In this document: positions 24,685-33,119 of the stretch, piece by piece | How positions within the stretch are numbered: position 1 is the first letter of the stretch | Layout of the letters: each line of letters begins with the position of its first letter | DNA from: an uncultured Clostridia bacterium | Lineage (GTDB): Bacteria; Bacillota; Clostridia; Oscillospirales; Oscillospiraceae | Direction of reading: 5' to 3' | Length of the DNA: 34,505 nt | Assembly: GCA_947170435.1 (NCBI GenBank) | Contig: CAMVTO010000024.1 | Coordinates: 1-34,505 of the forward strand | Notes under the pieces: model-generated | What the model saw: only the letters and a program-made list of their open reading frames with translations | What the model was told of the DNA's origin: nothing | Databases searched by the model: none | Position numbers and translations under genes: made by a program

Positions 24685-26361
24685 ATGGAACAGACAATGG
24701 GCCTGAATGCGCAGCGGCGCGTGTTGGTCGTGGACGACGAGCTGATCAACCGTGAGGTGCTGGGCACGATCATCGGTGAAAACTACGAGGTGCTGTACGC
24801 CGAGAACGGCCGTCAGGCACTGGGCATGATCCGCCGCAACCGCGATACGCTTTCCCTGGTGATGCTCGACCTCTACATGCCGGAAATGGACGGCTTCACC
24901 GTGCTGGAGACCATGCACGAGGACCCGGAACTCTCCCGCATTCCGGTCATCGTCCTCACGGGCGAGCGCTCCGCGGAGCTGCGGAGTCTGGAGCTGGGCG
25001 CGGCGGACTTTTTGACCAAGCCCTACGACATGCCGGAGGTGATCCGCGCCCGTGTCAGCCGCATCATTGAGCTGAGCGAGGGGCGGAACATCATCAACGC
25101 CGCCGAGAAGGACGCGCTGACGGGGCTGTACTCTGCGAGCTTTTTCTTCGAGTACGCGCAGCAGCTGGAGAAATACCATCCCGGTCAGGATATGGACGCC
25201 GTGGCGATCAACATCGACCGGTTCCATCTGGTCAACGAGCTCTACGGCCGCGAATTCGGCGATCGCGCGCTGACGCTTCTGGGTCACGCCATCAAGGACT
25301 TCCTTTCCACCACCGACGGCATCGGCTGCCGTCAGGACGCGGATTCGTTCTTCGTCTATTGCCTGCACCGCGACAACTATGACGAGGTGCTCGCGCAGCT
25401 GGAGGAGGGCATCGACAGCCTGCTGCGCACAGCGCGGCTGCGTCTTCGCATCGGCGTATACGCCAACCTGGATCGCAGCCTGGATGTCTCCCGCCAGTTT
25501 GACCGCGCCAAGACCGCCTGCGCCATGCTGCGCGACGACTACACCCGCTCGGTGCTGGTGTACGACAATGTGCTGTATCAGAACGAGGTGTTCACCGCGA
25601 CGCTGCTCGGCGGGGTGCACCGTGCGATTCAGGATCGGCAGCTCAAGGTGTTCTATCAGCCCCAGTACGACATTCGCGACGGCGAGCCGAAGCTCTGCTC
25701 GGCGGAGGCGCTGGTGCGCTGGGAGCATCCTGAGCTGGGCATGATCAGTCCGGGCGGCTTCCTGCCGCTGTTTGAGGAAAACGGCCTGATCCAGCTCGTC
25801 GATCACTACGTCCGCCGTGAGGCGGCGCGTCAGGTTAAAGAATGGCAGGAGTCCTATGGCGTGCGCTTCTCGCTGGCGGTCAATCTCTCCCGCTTCGATC
25901 TCTATGACCCCGAACTGGTGACCGAGCTGCAGGGACTGCTGGAGGAGTTCGGCCTGACTGCCGACGATTTACTGCTGGAGCTGACGGAGTCTGCCTACAC
26001 CGTGGACGTGGAGCAGCTCGACGAGGCGGTGGACGCCCTGCGCTCCGCGGGTTTCCGCGTGGGCATGGACAACTTCGGCGCGGGCGGCTTCGCCCTCGGC
26101 GCGCTGTTCACAGTGCCCATCGACCAGCTCAAGATAGATATGAAGTACATCCGCTACATCTGGGACGCGGAGGCGCGGGAGCGCCTGATCCGTCTCATCA
26201 TGGACGCGGCGAGCTACCTCGGCATCGCCATTGTGGCGGAGAGCGTGGAAACAGAGGAGGAGTGCGAACTGCTGCGCAGCCTCGGCTGCGGCGTGGTACA
26301 GGGGCGCTGCTTCTCAACGCCCGAAACGCCGGAGGAATTCTCAGCGCACTTCAAACAATAA
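24685..26361 (+). CDS. Response regulator with degenerate GGDEF and EAL domains
   Basis: The 558-residue product (start at 24685, AGGAGGAAC upstream; the in-frame ATG at 24667 overlaps that site) has three domains. A receiver domain (about 11-130) keeps Asp17-Asp18, phosphoacceptor Asp62 and Lys112. A GGDEF domain (about 140-290) has the active-site motif replaced by DADSF (218-222), so it should not make cyclic-di-GMP. An EAL domain (about 305-555) keeps Glu341, Asn400, Glu432, Lys483, Glu519, Glu522 and Gln539, but the usual DDFGTG is DNFGAG (462-467), replacing one metal-binding Asp by Asn463. It may be a weak or inactive cyclic-di-GMP phosphodiesterase, or a binding sensor controlled by phosphorylation. 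No cognate kinase adjoins it. Confidence 0.92.
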   Translation: MEQTMGLNAQRRVLVVDDELINREVLGTIIGENYEVLYAENGRQALGMIRRNRDTLSLVMLDLYMPEMDGFTVLETMHEDPELSRIPVIVLTGERSAELRSLELGAADFLTKPYDMPEVIRARVSRIIELSEGRNIINAAEKDALTGLYSASFFFEYAQQLEKYHPGQDMDAVAINIDRFHLVNELYGREFGDRALTLLGHAIKDFLSTTDGIGCRQDADSFFVYCLHRDNYDEVLAQLEEGIDSLLRTARLRLRIGVYANLDRSLDVSRQFDRAKTACAMLRDDYTRSVLVYDNVLYQNEVFTATLLGGVHRAIQDRQLKVFYQPQYDIRDGEPKLCSAEALVRWEHPELGMISPGGFLPLFEENGLIQLVDHYVRREAARQVKEWQESYGVRFSLAVNLSRFDLYDPELVTELQGLLEEFGLTADDLLLELTESAYTVDVEQLDEAVDALRSAGFRVGMDNFGAGGFALGALFTVPIDQLKIDMKYIRYIWDAEARERLIRLIMDAASYLGIAIVAESVETEEECELLRSLGCGVVQGRCFSTPETPEEFSAHFKQ

Positions 26362-26377
26362 CCGCATATCGGCCTGG

Positions 26378-26407
26378 ACGCCGTCCCGTGAGGGACGGCG
26401 TTTTTTT
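26378..26407 (+). terminator. Rho-independent terminator after the EAL-domain gene
   Basis: A 10-bp perfect stem (ACGCCGTCCC with its complement, loop GTGA) is followed by a run of seven T residues. It isolates the response regulator from the spoIIIA operon. Confidence 0.92.
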
Positions 26408-26411
26408 CTTT

Positions 26412-26440
26412 GCATAAGCTCGTCCCCGGCTTCATACATT
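26412..26440 (+). promoter_or_regulatory. Sigma-E promoter of the spoIIIA operon
   Basis: GCATAAG (26412-26418) fits the KMATATT -35 consensus of sigma-E at its first five positions, and CATACATT (26433-26440) fits the -10 consensus CATACAHT exactly, with the usual 14-base spacing. In Bacillus subtilis this operon is transcribed by sigma-E in the mother cell. The ribosome binding site of spoIIIAA follows at about 26453-26459. Confidence 0.8.
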
Positions 26441-26466
26441 GGACTATCACGAAGGAGGGACGGGCT

Positions 26467-27417
26467 ATGGAACGAGATCGCATCCGCCGCTATGAACAGG
26501 CGGCGGAGCTGCTGCCGCCGCGGCTGCGCCGCTCAGCGCTGGAGCTGCCTGACGCGTACAAGGCACAGGCGGAGGAATTGCGCCTGCGCGTCGGATTGCC
26601 GCTGACGGTACGGACGAGCGAGGGGGAGCGCTCCGCTGCCCCTGCCGACCGGGACGCGCTGGTGACGGCGGAGGATCTGGAGCGCATGATCGCGGGCGTC
26701 ACCGAGTATTCGCGCTACGCCTCCGCGGAGGCGCTGCGACAGGGCTTTTTGAGCGTGCGCGGCGGATTCCGCCTGGGTGTCTGCGGCACGGCGGTGATGC
26801 GGGATGGCGCGGTGAGCAGCCTGAAGGATTTCTCCGCGCTGGCTTTGCGCATCGTCTGCGAGCGCATCGGCGCCGGCGCGGACGTCGCGCCGCAGTTGTT
26901 CGACGCAGCGGGGCACATCCAAAGTACGCTGATCCTCTCGCCGCCCGGCGCGGGCAAGACGACGCTGCTGCGGGACCTGATCCGCTGTCTGTCGCTGGGC
27001 AGCGCGGAGCATCGGGCGCTGCGCGTCGCTGTCATCGACGAGCGCAGCGAGCTCGCGGTGTCCTATCGGGGCAGACCGCAGACAGAGCTGGGCAACCATA
27101 CGGACGTGCTGGACGGCTGCCCCAAGGCGCTTGGCATCCCCATGACGCTGCGGGCCATGACGCCGCAGGTCATCGCCGTGGACGAGATCGCGACGGCGGC
27201 GGATATCGAGGCGATCTGCGCGGCGGCAAACTGCGGCGTCGCGCTGCTTGCGACGATCCACGCCTCAAGCGTTTCCGAACTGCGACGCAAGCCGCTGTGG
27301 CGGGATTTGCTCGCGGCAGAGGTTTTTTCGCGCGCTGTGGTCATCGGATGCGGCAGCGGGATTCGGACATACACGGTGGAGGAGGTCCCATGCTTCGATG
27401 GCTCGGCGCGGGACTGA
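26467..27417 (+). CDS. spoIIIAA: Stage III sporulation protein AA (ATPase)
   Basis: The 316-residue protein is a secretion-type ATPase related to type II/IV secretion motors. The Walker A motif is PPGAGKTT (159-166), with a Walker B-like VIAVDEI (about 235-241) and the spoIIIAA-typical SVRGGFRLGVCGTA. It is thought to power or assemble the SpoIIIA-SpoIIQ channel between mother cell and engulfed forespore. The ATG at 26467 with AAGGAGGG before it was preferred to an earlier in-frame ATG at 26410, which lies inside the promoter and terminator region. Its 3' end overlaps spoIIIAB by 28 bases. Confidence 0.96.
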   Translation: MERDRIRRYEQAAELLPPRLRRSALELPDAYKAQAEELRLRVGLPLTVRTSEGERSAAPADRDALVTAEDLERMIAGVTEYSRYASAEALRQGFLSVRGGFRLGVCGTAVMRDGAVSSLKDFSALALRIVCERIGAGADVAPQLFDAAGHIQSTLILSPPGAGKTTLLRDLIRCLSLGSAEHRALRVAVIDERSELAVSYRGRPQTELGNHTDVLDGCPKALGIPMTLRAMTPQVIAVDEIATAADIEAICAAANCGVALLATIHASSVSELRRKPLWRDLLAAEVFSRAVVIGCGSGIRTYTVEEVPCFDGSARD

Positions 27418-27875
27418 TCCTTGCCGCGGCTCTGCTGACGCGGCGGACGCTGCTGGAGACCGATCGCGCCGCGCAGCGGACGCGGCGGGCGCTTGCGGCG
27501 TCTTTTGAGACGATGGAATCCGAGGTGCGCGCGCTGCTGACGCCGTTGCCGGCGCTGCTGCGGCAGCGGTACGGAGAAGAGGCCGACGCCTTTTTTGCGG
27601 CTGTGACGCGGGAGCTTCACCGCGCCGATTTGCCCGGCGCGTGGCGCGTCGCCGCGGCGGAACTGCCGCTGCCGCCGGAGGAGCGGGAGGCGGTCGCACA
27701 GATGGGGGCGCGGCTTACAGGCGACGAGGCGGCGGTGTGCGGCGCATTGTCACTGGGTGCGGTACAGCTGCGGCGCATTGCCGACGCCGCGGAAGCGCAG
27801 CGCGCGCAAAGGGAACGGCTGACCTCGACGCTTTGTCTCGGCGCGGGCGCGCTGCTGGCGCTGATGCTGCTTTGA
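27390..27875 (+). CDS. spoIIIAB: Stage III sporulation protein AB
   Basis: The 161-residue product has an N-terminal transmembrane helix (LRWLGAGLILAAALL), a soluble helical middle similar in pattern to type II secretion GspF repeats, and a C-terminal hydrophobic helix (LCLGAGALLALMLL). SpoIIIAB is a membrane component of the channel and a likely docking site for SpoIIIAA. The ATG at 27390 lies inside the end of spoIIIAA and has its own GGAGGAGG ribosome binding site. Confidence 0.92.
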   Translation: MLRWLGAGLILAAALLTRRTLLETDRAAQRTRRALAASFETMESEVRALLTPLPALLRQRYGEEADAFFAAVTRELHRADLPGAWRVAAAELPLPPEEREAVAQMGARLTGDEAAVCGALSLGAVQLRRIADAAEAQRAQRERLTSTLCLGAGALLALMLL

Positions 27876-27900
27876 ACATGTTTTACAAAGGTGAAGATGC

Positions 27901-28098
27901 ATGGATATTGATTTGGTGTTCCGCATTGCCGCCGTCGGCATCGTGGTGGCGGTGCTCAATCAACTGCTGATCCGCTCCGACCGCCCGGATCAGGCGATGC
28001 TGGTGAGCCTCGCGGGACTGGTGGCGACCATGATGCTGCTGGTGCGGGAGATCAGCTCGCTGTTTGATCTGATCCGCACGCTTTTCGGGTTTTCGTGA
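27901..28098 (+). CDS. spoIIIAC: Stage III sporulation protein AC
   Basis: This is a 65-residue protein of two transmembrane helices, as usual for SpoIIIAC, with the conserved VLNQLLIRSDRPDQA between them. It belongs to the channel membrane platform. Its TGA overlaps the ATG of spoIIIAD by one base. Confidence 0.95.
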   Translation: MDIDLVFRIAAVGIVVAVLNQLLIRSDRPDQAMLVSLAGLVATMMLLVREISSLFDLIRTLFGFS

Positions 28099-28484
28099 TG
28101 GAGACGCTGTGCAAGGCTGTGGGGCTGTGCCTCGTGACGGCGGCGGCCGCGACGCTGCTCAAACGGGATGAACCGGTGTTTGCGCTGCTGCTGTCCCTGG
28201 CCGCGGTATTGACCGGGGGTGCGCTGCTCTTGTCTGCCGCGACGGCGGCCTCGGCGCTCGGCGATGAGCTGATCGCGCTGACGGGCCTTTCCCCGACGCT
28301 CTTTACGCCGCTTTTGAAGGTGACCGCCGCGGCGCTCATCACCCGCGTTGCGTCGGCGCTCTGCGCCGATGCCGGACAGAACGCGCTGGCGCGCGTGACC
28401 GAGGCGGCGGGCGCATTCTGCGCCATCGGCTGTGCGCTGCCGCTGCTGCAAGCGGTGCTGGATTTGATCCGGGGGTGGCTATGA
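28098..28484 (+). CDS. spoIIIAD: Stage III sporulation protein AD
   Basis: This 128-residue membrane protein has about four hydrophobic helices and the family pattern of SpoIIIAD (LLKRDEPVFALLL near the N-terminus). It is a membrane subunit of the SpoIIIA complex. The ATG at 28098 is preferred to a GTG three bases upstream. It overlaps spoIIIAE by four bases. Confidence 0.95.
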   Translation: METLCKAVGLCLVTAAAATLLKRDEPVFALLLSLAAVLTGGALLLSAATAASALGDELIALTGLSPTLFTPLLKVTAAALITRVASALCADAGQNALARVTEAAGAFCAIGCALPLLQAVLDLIRGWL

Positions 28485-29521
28485 GACGGGGGTGTATGAT
28501 CGTTGCGACGCTTCTGCTGCTCACAACCACGGCGTGCGCGCTGCCGCTTGCGGACGCGCTGCCGGAGGGCCTGCGGGCGGCGGTGGAGGAGGATGCTCTC
28601 GCCGGCGGTGCGGCATGGCTTGCGCAGTCCGCGCGGGACGCGGCGACAGAGCTGCTTCGCAGCGGTGTGCGGGACGCGGCGCTGCTGACGCTCACGGCGC
28701 TGATCTGCGGCGCGGCGGGGGGCATAGCCGACGCCGCGGGCGAGACGCGCTATGTGTCGTGGTGCGGCGTGCTGGCGCTGACAACGCTCGCGGCGGGAGA
28801 TCTGCGCGCGCTCATCGGTCTCGGCGCACGGACGGTGGACGATTTGGGTACGCTCTCCAAGCTTCTGCTGCCGACGCTCGCGACCGCAATGGCGGCCGGG
28901 GGCTTTGCGTCCACCGCCGGCGTCTGGCAGGTGACGACGCTGATGGTCTGCGAGGTGCTCAGTGACGCTGTGGAGCGCTTGCTGCTGCCGCTCGTCTACT
29001 GCTACATCGCCGCGTCCGCGGCGGGCGCGATGCTGGAGGAAAGCCGGCTGGATCTGCTGGCGGATGGTATCAAAAAGCTGGTGACGGGCGGATTGACCGC
29101 CCTGGTGGCGGCGTTTTCGGGCTATCTCGCCGTTGCGGGAGTGCTGACCGGCTCCGCTGACCGCACCGCAGTCAGGGTGACGAAGCTCGCGGTATCCGGT
29201 GCGATCCCGGTCGTAGGCGGGGTCCTGTCCGAGCTGACGGAGAGCGTGCTGGCGACGGCGGGAACGCTGCGCTCAACCATCGGAGCCGTGGGCGTGCTGG
29301 CCATCGGCGCGGTGTGCGTCGTTCCGCTGCTGCGGCTGGGGATACAGTTTTTGCTTTACAAGCTGACGGCGTTCGCGGCGGGGCTGGTGGGCACCAAGGC
29401 ACTGGGCGAGTATCTGGATCGGCTCGGCGGCGCGTTCGCGCTGGTGTTCGCCATGACGGCGACCTGTGCGCTCGTTTTGATGGTGGCCCTGCTGGTGGCT
29501 GCGACGGTTTCGATTTCTTAG
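28481..29521 (+). CDS. spoIIIAE: Stage III sporulation protein AE
   Basis: The 346-residue protein has an N-terminal signal-like segment and about seven transmembrane helices, as in SpoIIIAE, the largest integral membrane subunit of the channel. Typical segments include GVWQVTTLMVCEVLSDAVER and VGTKALGEYLDRLGGAFALV. The ATG at 28481 forms an ATGA overlap with spoIIIAD, which suggests coupled translation. Confidence 0.95.
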   Translation: MRRGCMIVATLLLLTTTACALPLADALPEGLRAAVEEDALAGGAAWLAQSARDAATELLRSGVRDAALLTLTALICGAAGGIADAAGETRYVSWCGVLALTTLAAGDLRALIGLGARTVDDLGTLSKLLLPTLATAMAAGGFASTAGVWQVTTLMVCEVLSDAVERLLLPLVYCYIAASAAGAMLEESRLDLLADGIKKLVTGGLTALVAAFSGYLAVAGVLTGSADRTAVRVTKLAVSGAIPVVGGVLSELTESVLATAGTLRSTIGAVGVLAIGAVCVVPLLRLGIQFLLYKLTAFAAGLVGTKALGEYLDRLGGAFALVFAMTATCALVLMVALLVAATVSIS

Positions 29522-29532
29522 GAGGGACGTCT

Positions 29533-30000
29533 ATGGATTTTTTTCGGCAGTGGCTGCTGGGCGTCGTTGCCTGCGCGCTGCTCGTCAGCGTCAGCACGCA
29601 GCTCTGCCCGGAGGGCAGTATGCGCGGCGTCGTGCGCTTCACCGGCGCTCTGCTGGTCCTGTGCGCTATGCTGCGGCCGCTGACCGCGGCGGAGCTGCCG
29701 GGCTTAGCGTGGAGCGGCGGCGCCTACCGCGAGGCGCTGGCACGGGTTCAGTCCGAGCTGCAAAAGGCGGAGGAAAATGCGCTCTCGGACGGCATAGCCG
29801 CCGGACTTGCGTCATATATTGAGGACAAAGCCGAAAGCTTGGGCGCGGAGGTGCGCGCAGCGGTTACCGTGGAAGCGCGGGACGGCGTCCCTGTCCCTGT
29901 GGCCGTCACGCTGCGGGGCGATTACAGCGAAGCGCTGTCGGATCTCGTGGAGCGGGATCTGGGCGTAGCAAAGGAGCGGCAGATATGGATCGAGTCCTGA
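29533..30000 (+). CDS. spoIIIAF: Stage III sporulation protein AF
   Basis: The 155-residue product has two N-terminal transmembrane helices and a soluble C-terminal domain of the ring-building fold shared by SpoIIIAF, AG and AH. The domain faces the space between the two cell membranes. The ATG at 29533 has an AGGAGGG ribosome binding site. The stop lies 16 bases into spoIIIAG. Confidence 0.93.
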   Translation: MDFFRQWLLGVVACALLVSVSTQLCPEGSMRGVVRFTGALLVLCAMLRPLTAAELPGLAWSGGAYREALARVQSELQKAEENALSDGIAAGLASYIEDKAESLGAEVRAAVTVEARDGVPVPVAVTLRGDYSEALSDLVERDLGVAKERQIWIES

Positions 30001-30338
30001 AACAGCTGGCGGGGAAGTACAAGTACGCCGTCGCTGTGGCGCTGCTCGGCGTGTGCCTGATGGTGCTGCCAAGGAGCGGCACAAAGCAGGCGGCGGACAC
30101 GCCGGATACCCGCGGCACCGTTCAGTCGGAGATGGAGACGACGCTTGCCGCCTTCGACGGTGTGGGGCGGCTGCGGCTGATGCTGACGGGAGACGCCGCA
30201 GCACAGCGCTGGACGGGGGCGGTGATCGTCTGCGAGGGGGGCGAGAGCGCTGCCGTGCGCCTCAAGCTGACGCAGGCGGTGCGGGCGCTGACCGGACTGA
30301 GCGCGGACAGAATCGCTGTCATCAAGGGGAGGCCGTGA
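29985..30338 (+). CDS. spoIIIAG: Stage III sporulation protein AG (short form)
   Basis: The 117-residue product has one N-terminal transmembrane helix (about 15-31) and a single ring-building domain (GRLRLMLTG to SADRIAVIKG). SpoIIIAG forms a large ring in the intermembrane space. The Bacillus subtilis protein is about twice as long, so this one lacks most of the linker and extra beta strands. No frameshift is seen; the start overlaps the end of spoIIIAF and a stop precedes spoIIIAH directly. Confidence 0.92.
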   Translation: MDRVLKQLAGKYKYAVAVALLGVCLMVLPRSGTKQAADTPDTRGTVQSEMETTLAAFDGVGRLRLMLTGDAAAQRWTGAVIVCEGGESAAVRLKLTQAVRALTGLSADRIAVIKGRP

Positions 30339-30396
30339 GATGAATATGCCAAAGCAGTTACCTAAAATTTTTGTATTTTTCAGGAGGGACAGGAAC

Positions 30397-30948
30397 ATGA
30401 ACAAGCTGTGGAAACGCAATGCCGTGGTGGGCGCGGTACTGGTGCTGGTGGTGGCGGCCATCGTGCTCAACGGCCGCTATGCCGAAAACGTGCAGGAAAC
30501 CGGCAAGGTGCTGGGTCAGGCCACGGAGGTCATTGCGCCGGAGACGGGTGCGGAGGATGCATCCGAGAACGCCGCGGCGCCGGAAACCGCGTCGTCCGAC
30601 TACTTTGCCGCCGCGCGGCTCTCCCGCCAGCAGGCACGGGACAGCGCGTTGGCGCTGCTGCAGGAGGCGGGCGCGGATGAGAATGCTGACGAGCAGGTTA
30701 TGGGTGAGGTGACGCGCAGCATTGAGGCAATGGCGAGCAATACCATGTCCGAGGCGCAGATCGAGAACATGATCACCGCCAAGGGCTATACAGACTGCGT
30801 GGTGTTTCTCTCCGACGACAGCGTCAGCGTCGTGGTTGCTTCCAAGGATGACGGGCTCCAGACCGAGGACGTTGCCAGGATCACGGACGTGGTGAAACAG
30901 GAGACGGGTTTGCCGGTCAGCGCGATCAAGATTTTGGAGGTAAATTGA
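30397..30948 (+). CDS. spoIIIAH: Stage III sporulation protein AH
   Basis: The ATG at 30397 with an AGGAGGGA ribosome binding site gives 183 residues: an N-terminal membrane helix (about 9-25), an acidic linker, and the C-terminal YscJ/FliF-like domain ending in LPVSAIKILEVN. SpoIIIAH binds SpoIIQ across the intermembrane space, joining mother-cell and forespore halves of the channel. An earlier in-frame ATG at 30340 lacks a ribosome binding site. A short A/T-rich leader separates it from spoIIIAG. Confidence 0.95.
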   Translation: MNKLWKRNAVVGAVLVLVVAAIVLNGRYAENVQETGKVLGQATEVIAPETGAEDASENAAAPETASSDYFAAARLSRQQARDSALALLQEAGADENADEQVMGEVTRSIEAMASNTMSEAQIENMITAKGYTDCVVFLSDDSVSVVVASKDDGLQTEDVARITDVVKQETGLPVSAIKILEVN

Positions 30949-30951
30949 CGG

Positions 30952-30980
30952 TTGTATTTTGCCGGGAAACATGGTAGAAT
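30952..30980 (+). promoter_or_regulatory. Sigma-A promoter of asp23-nusB
   Basis: TTGTAT (30952-30957) and TAGAAT (30975-30980) are 17 bases apart, with an extended -10 TG at 30972-30973. It lies just after spoIIIAH, so the housekeeping genes that follow need not depend on sporulation. Confidence 0.75.
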
Positions 30981-31018
30981 ACTCCTGTTGAGTATAAAAC
31001 AAGCAAGGAGTGTTTCCT

Positions 31019-31366
31019 ATGGCTGAATATGTGACCCATGCCGAGGAGAACGGCAGCATCCATATCGCGGAGGACGTGGTCGCCGCCATCGTGACCGACG
31101 CGGTGAGGGAGATCGAGGGCGTCGGTGCCATGAGCCAGAACGTCACCGAGCAGCTCACCGGCAAGAAGGCGGCGCGCGGCGTGCGCGTGGAGCAGGTGGA
31201 TGACGCGATTGTGATCGACCTCTATCTCATGGCACGCTACGGATACGAGATTCCGGCGCTGGCCCGGCAGGTACAGAGCAAGGTTTCCGACGCGGTGGGC
31301 GGCATGACCGGTTTCCCGGTCAAGGAAGTCAACGTTCACGTCGGCGGCATCAGCTTCAACGAATAA
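31019..31366 (+). CDS. Asp23/Gls24-family envelope stress protein
   Basis: The 115-residue product shows the Asp23 pattern: IHIAEDVVAAIVTDAVREI, EGV in the middle, then VDDAIVIDLYLMARYGYEI and the C-terminal VKEVNVHVGGI. Members are cytosolic and often membrane-associated through AmaP. In Clostridia this small Asp23 protein sits just upstream of nusB, as here (20 bases). The ATG at 31019 follows AAGGAG directly; an in-frame GTG at 31010 overlaps that site. Confidence 0.95.
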   Translation: MAEYVTHAEENGSIHIAEDVVAAIVTDAVREIEGVGAMSQNVTEQLTGKKAARGVRVEQVDDAIVIDLYLMARYGYEIPALARQVQSKVSDAVGGMTGFPVKEVNVHVGGISFNE

Positions 31367-31386
31367 AGAGATAAAGGGAACGTTTT

Positions 31387-31839
31387 ATGACCCGTAATAC
31401 CGCAAGAGAAATCGCCATGCATCTGGCGTACGAGCTGAGCTTCACCGACCTCTCCCCGGAGGAGATGGTGAATGAGCGGCTGACGAAAGAGACTTTTGAG
31501 ACGCTCGCCGCCGAGGATGAATTGTACACTGCCCCGCCGGAGAAGGATCAGGCGGAGTACATCCGCGGCATTGTCGCGGGCGTGGCGGAGCATGCTCCTG
31601 AGCTGGACGGCTACATTGCGAAGTACGCCCGGGGCTGGCGCTTTGAGCGCATCCCGCTGGTGGCAGGCGCGATCATGCGCGTCGCGATGTACGAGGCGAT
31701 GTATCGCGACGACATCGACGTGGGCGTTGCTGTCAACGAGGCGGTGGAGATCGCGAAAAAGTATGAAACGCCGGAGACGGTGAAGTTCATCAACGGCATC
31801 CTGGGCAGCTTTGTCCGGGAAGAGCTCAAAAGCGAATAA
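31387..31839 (+). CDS. nusB: Transcription antitermination factor NusB
   Basis: The 150-residue all-helical protein shows NusB landmarks: RNTAREIAMHLAYEL at the N-terminus, IPLVAGAIMRVAMYEAMYR, and the ending VNEAVEIAKKYETPETVKF with FINGILGSF. NusB with NusE (S10) binds boxA RNA in rRNA leaders and supports antitermination. The stop is followed within six bases by a strong terminator. Confidence 0.96.
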   Translation: MTRNTAREIAMHLAYELSFTDLSPEEMVNERLTKETFETLAAEDELYTAPPEKDQAEYIRGIVAGVAEHAPELDGYIAKYARGWRFERIPLVAGAIMRVAMYEAMYRDDIDVGVAVNEAVEIAKKYETPETVKFINGILGSFVREELKSE

Positions 31840-31844
31840 CCCAC

Positions 31845-31869
31845 AAAAAAGCGGCTTGGCCGCTTTTTT
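31845..31869 (+). terminator. Rho-independent terminator after nusB
   Basis: An 11-bp A/T-flanked stem with GC core GCGGC/GCCGC and loop TTG ends in six T residues. Its symmetric A and T runs would also allow it to work on the opposite strand. Confidence 0.92.
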
Positions 31870-31889
31870 GATACGAAAGAGGCGAAAAC

Positions 31890-33119
31890 ATGGAAGAACA
31901 GCAGCGGATGATTTTCAGCGTCTCCGAGGCGAACAACTTCATCAAGGCGCTGCTTGACCGTGTGCCGCAGCTGCAGGACATCGCTGTCCGCGGTGAGATC
32001 TCCAACTACAAGCTGTATCCCTCCGGGCACCACTATTTTTCCCTGAAGGACAGTGAGGGCGCCATGCGCTGCGTGATGTTCAAGGGCAACGCCGCCGCGC
32101 ACCTGCGCTTCCGGCCGGAAAACGGCATGAAGGTCATCGCCTTCGGGCGCGTTTCCGTCTTCCCGCGGGACGGCGCGTATCAGCTCTATGTGACCGAGCT
32201 GAGCGCCGAGGGCGTGGGCGATCTGCATGTGGCGTTCGAGCAGCTCAAGGACAAGCTCTGCAAGGAGGGCCTGTTCGACCCCGCGCACAAGAAGCCCCTG
32301 CCGCGTTACCCCGCGACCATTGCCATCGTCACCTCGTCGGCGGGCGCGGCGGTGCACGATATGATCCGCATTCTGCGCGCTCGCTGGCCGCTGACGAAGA
32401 TCAAGCTGCTGCCCGTGCGGGTGCAGGGCGCCGAAGCGCCGCCGGAGATTGTGGGCGCGCTGCGTTACGCGAATAAGTGGAAGGTGGCGGACGTGATCAT
32501 TACGGGCCGCGGCGGCGGCTCGATCGAGGATCTGTGGGCGTTCAACGACGAGCGCGTGGCGCGGGCGATCTATGACTCGGAGATTCCGGTCATTTCCGCC
32601 GTAGGCCACGAGCCGGACGTTACCATCGCGGACTATGTCGCGGACGCGCGGGCGTCCACGCCGTCCAACGCGGCGGAGATCGCCGTGCCGGATCAGCGGG
32701 AACTGCGCCGAAGACTGGACGTGCTGGGCACACGCATGGTGCAGAGCGAACACGCGCGGGTCGAGGCGCTGCAAAAGCGGCTGAACGAGCTTGCCAAAAA
32801 GCGCGTGCTGACCGATCCGATGGCGTTCATTTCGGACAAGCGCATGCTGCTGGATTACACGCAGAAAAACCTCGCGTCCGTCGCGGAGAAGCAGTTGGCG
32901 GAGCGGCAGCGCCGATACGCGGCCCTCTGCGCGTCATTGGACGCGCTCAGCCCGCTCAAGGTGCTGGGCCGCGGCTATGCCGTGGCGCGTACGGCGGGCG
33001 GACAGATCCTCAAAAACGCGGCGGACGCCGCGGTGGGTGAAAGAATTGACCTGACCCTCGGCAGCGGCCGTCTCGGCTGTGTGGTCGAGACACGGGAAAC
33101 GGAGGAAGAGCATGGCTAA
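31890..33119 (+). CDS. xseA: Exodeoxyribonuclease VII large subunit
   Basis: The 409-residue protein has an N-terminal OB-fold nucleic acid-binding domain (about 8-105; VRGEISNYKLYPSGHHYFSL) and the catalytic domain (about 125-320) with ITSSAGAA-like VTSSAGAAVHDM, ITGRGGGSIEDLW and GHEPDVTIADYVAD. A coiled-coil region and a short C-terminal domain follow. With XseB it degrades single-stranded DNA from both ends. The stop overlaps xseB by eight bases. Confidence 0.97.
   Translation: MEEQQRMIFSVSEANNFIKALLDRVPQLQDIAVRGEISNYKLYPSGHHYFSLKDSEGAMRCVMFKGNAAAHLRFRPENGMKVIAFGRVSVFPRDGAYQLYVTELSAEGVGDLHVAFEQLKDKLCKEGLFDPAHKKPLPRYPATIAIVTSSAGAAVHDMIRILRARWPLTKIKLLPVRVQGAEAPPEIVGALRYANKWKVADVIITGRGGGSIEDLWAFNDERVARAIYDSEIPVISAVGHEPDVTIADYVADARASTPSNAAEIAVPDQRELRRRLDVLGTRMVQSEHARVEALQKRLNELAKKRVLTDPMAFISDKRMLLDYTQKNLASVAEKQLAERQRRYAALCASLDALSPLKVLGRGYAVARTAGGQILKNAADAAVGERIDLTLGSGRLGCVVETRETEEEHG

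Noticed and set aside
30341-30370. Sigma-G-like -35 sequence TGAATA before spoIIIAH
   Set aside because: No matching -10 element at 17-18 bases distance.
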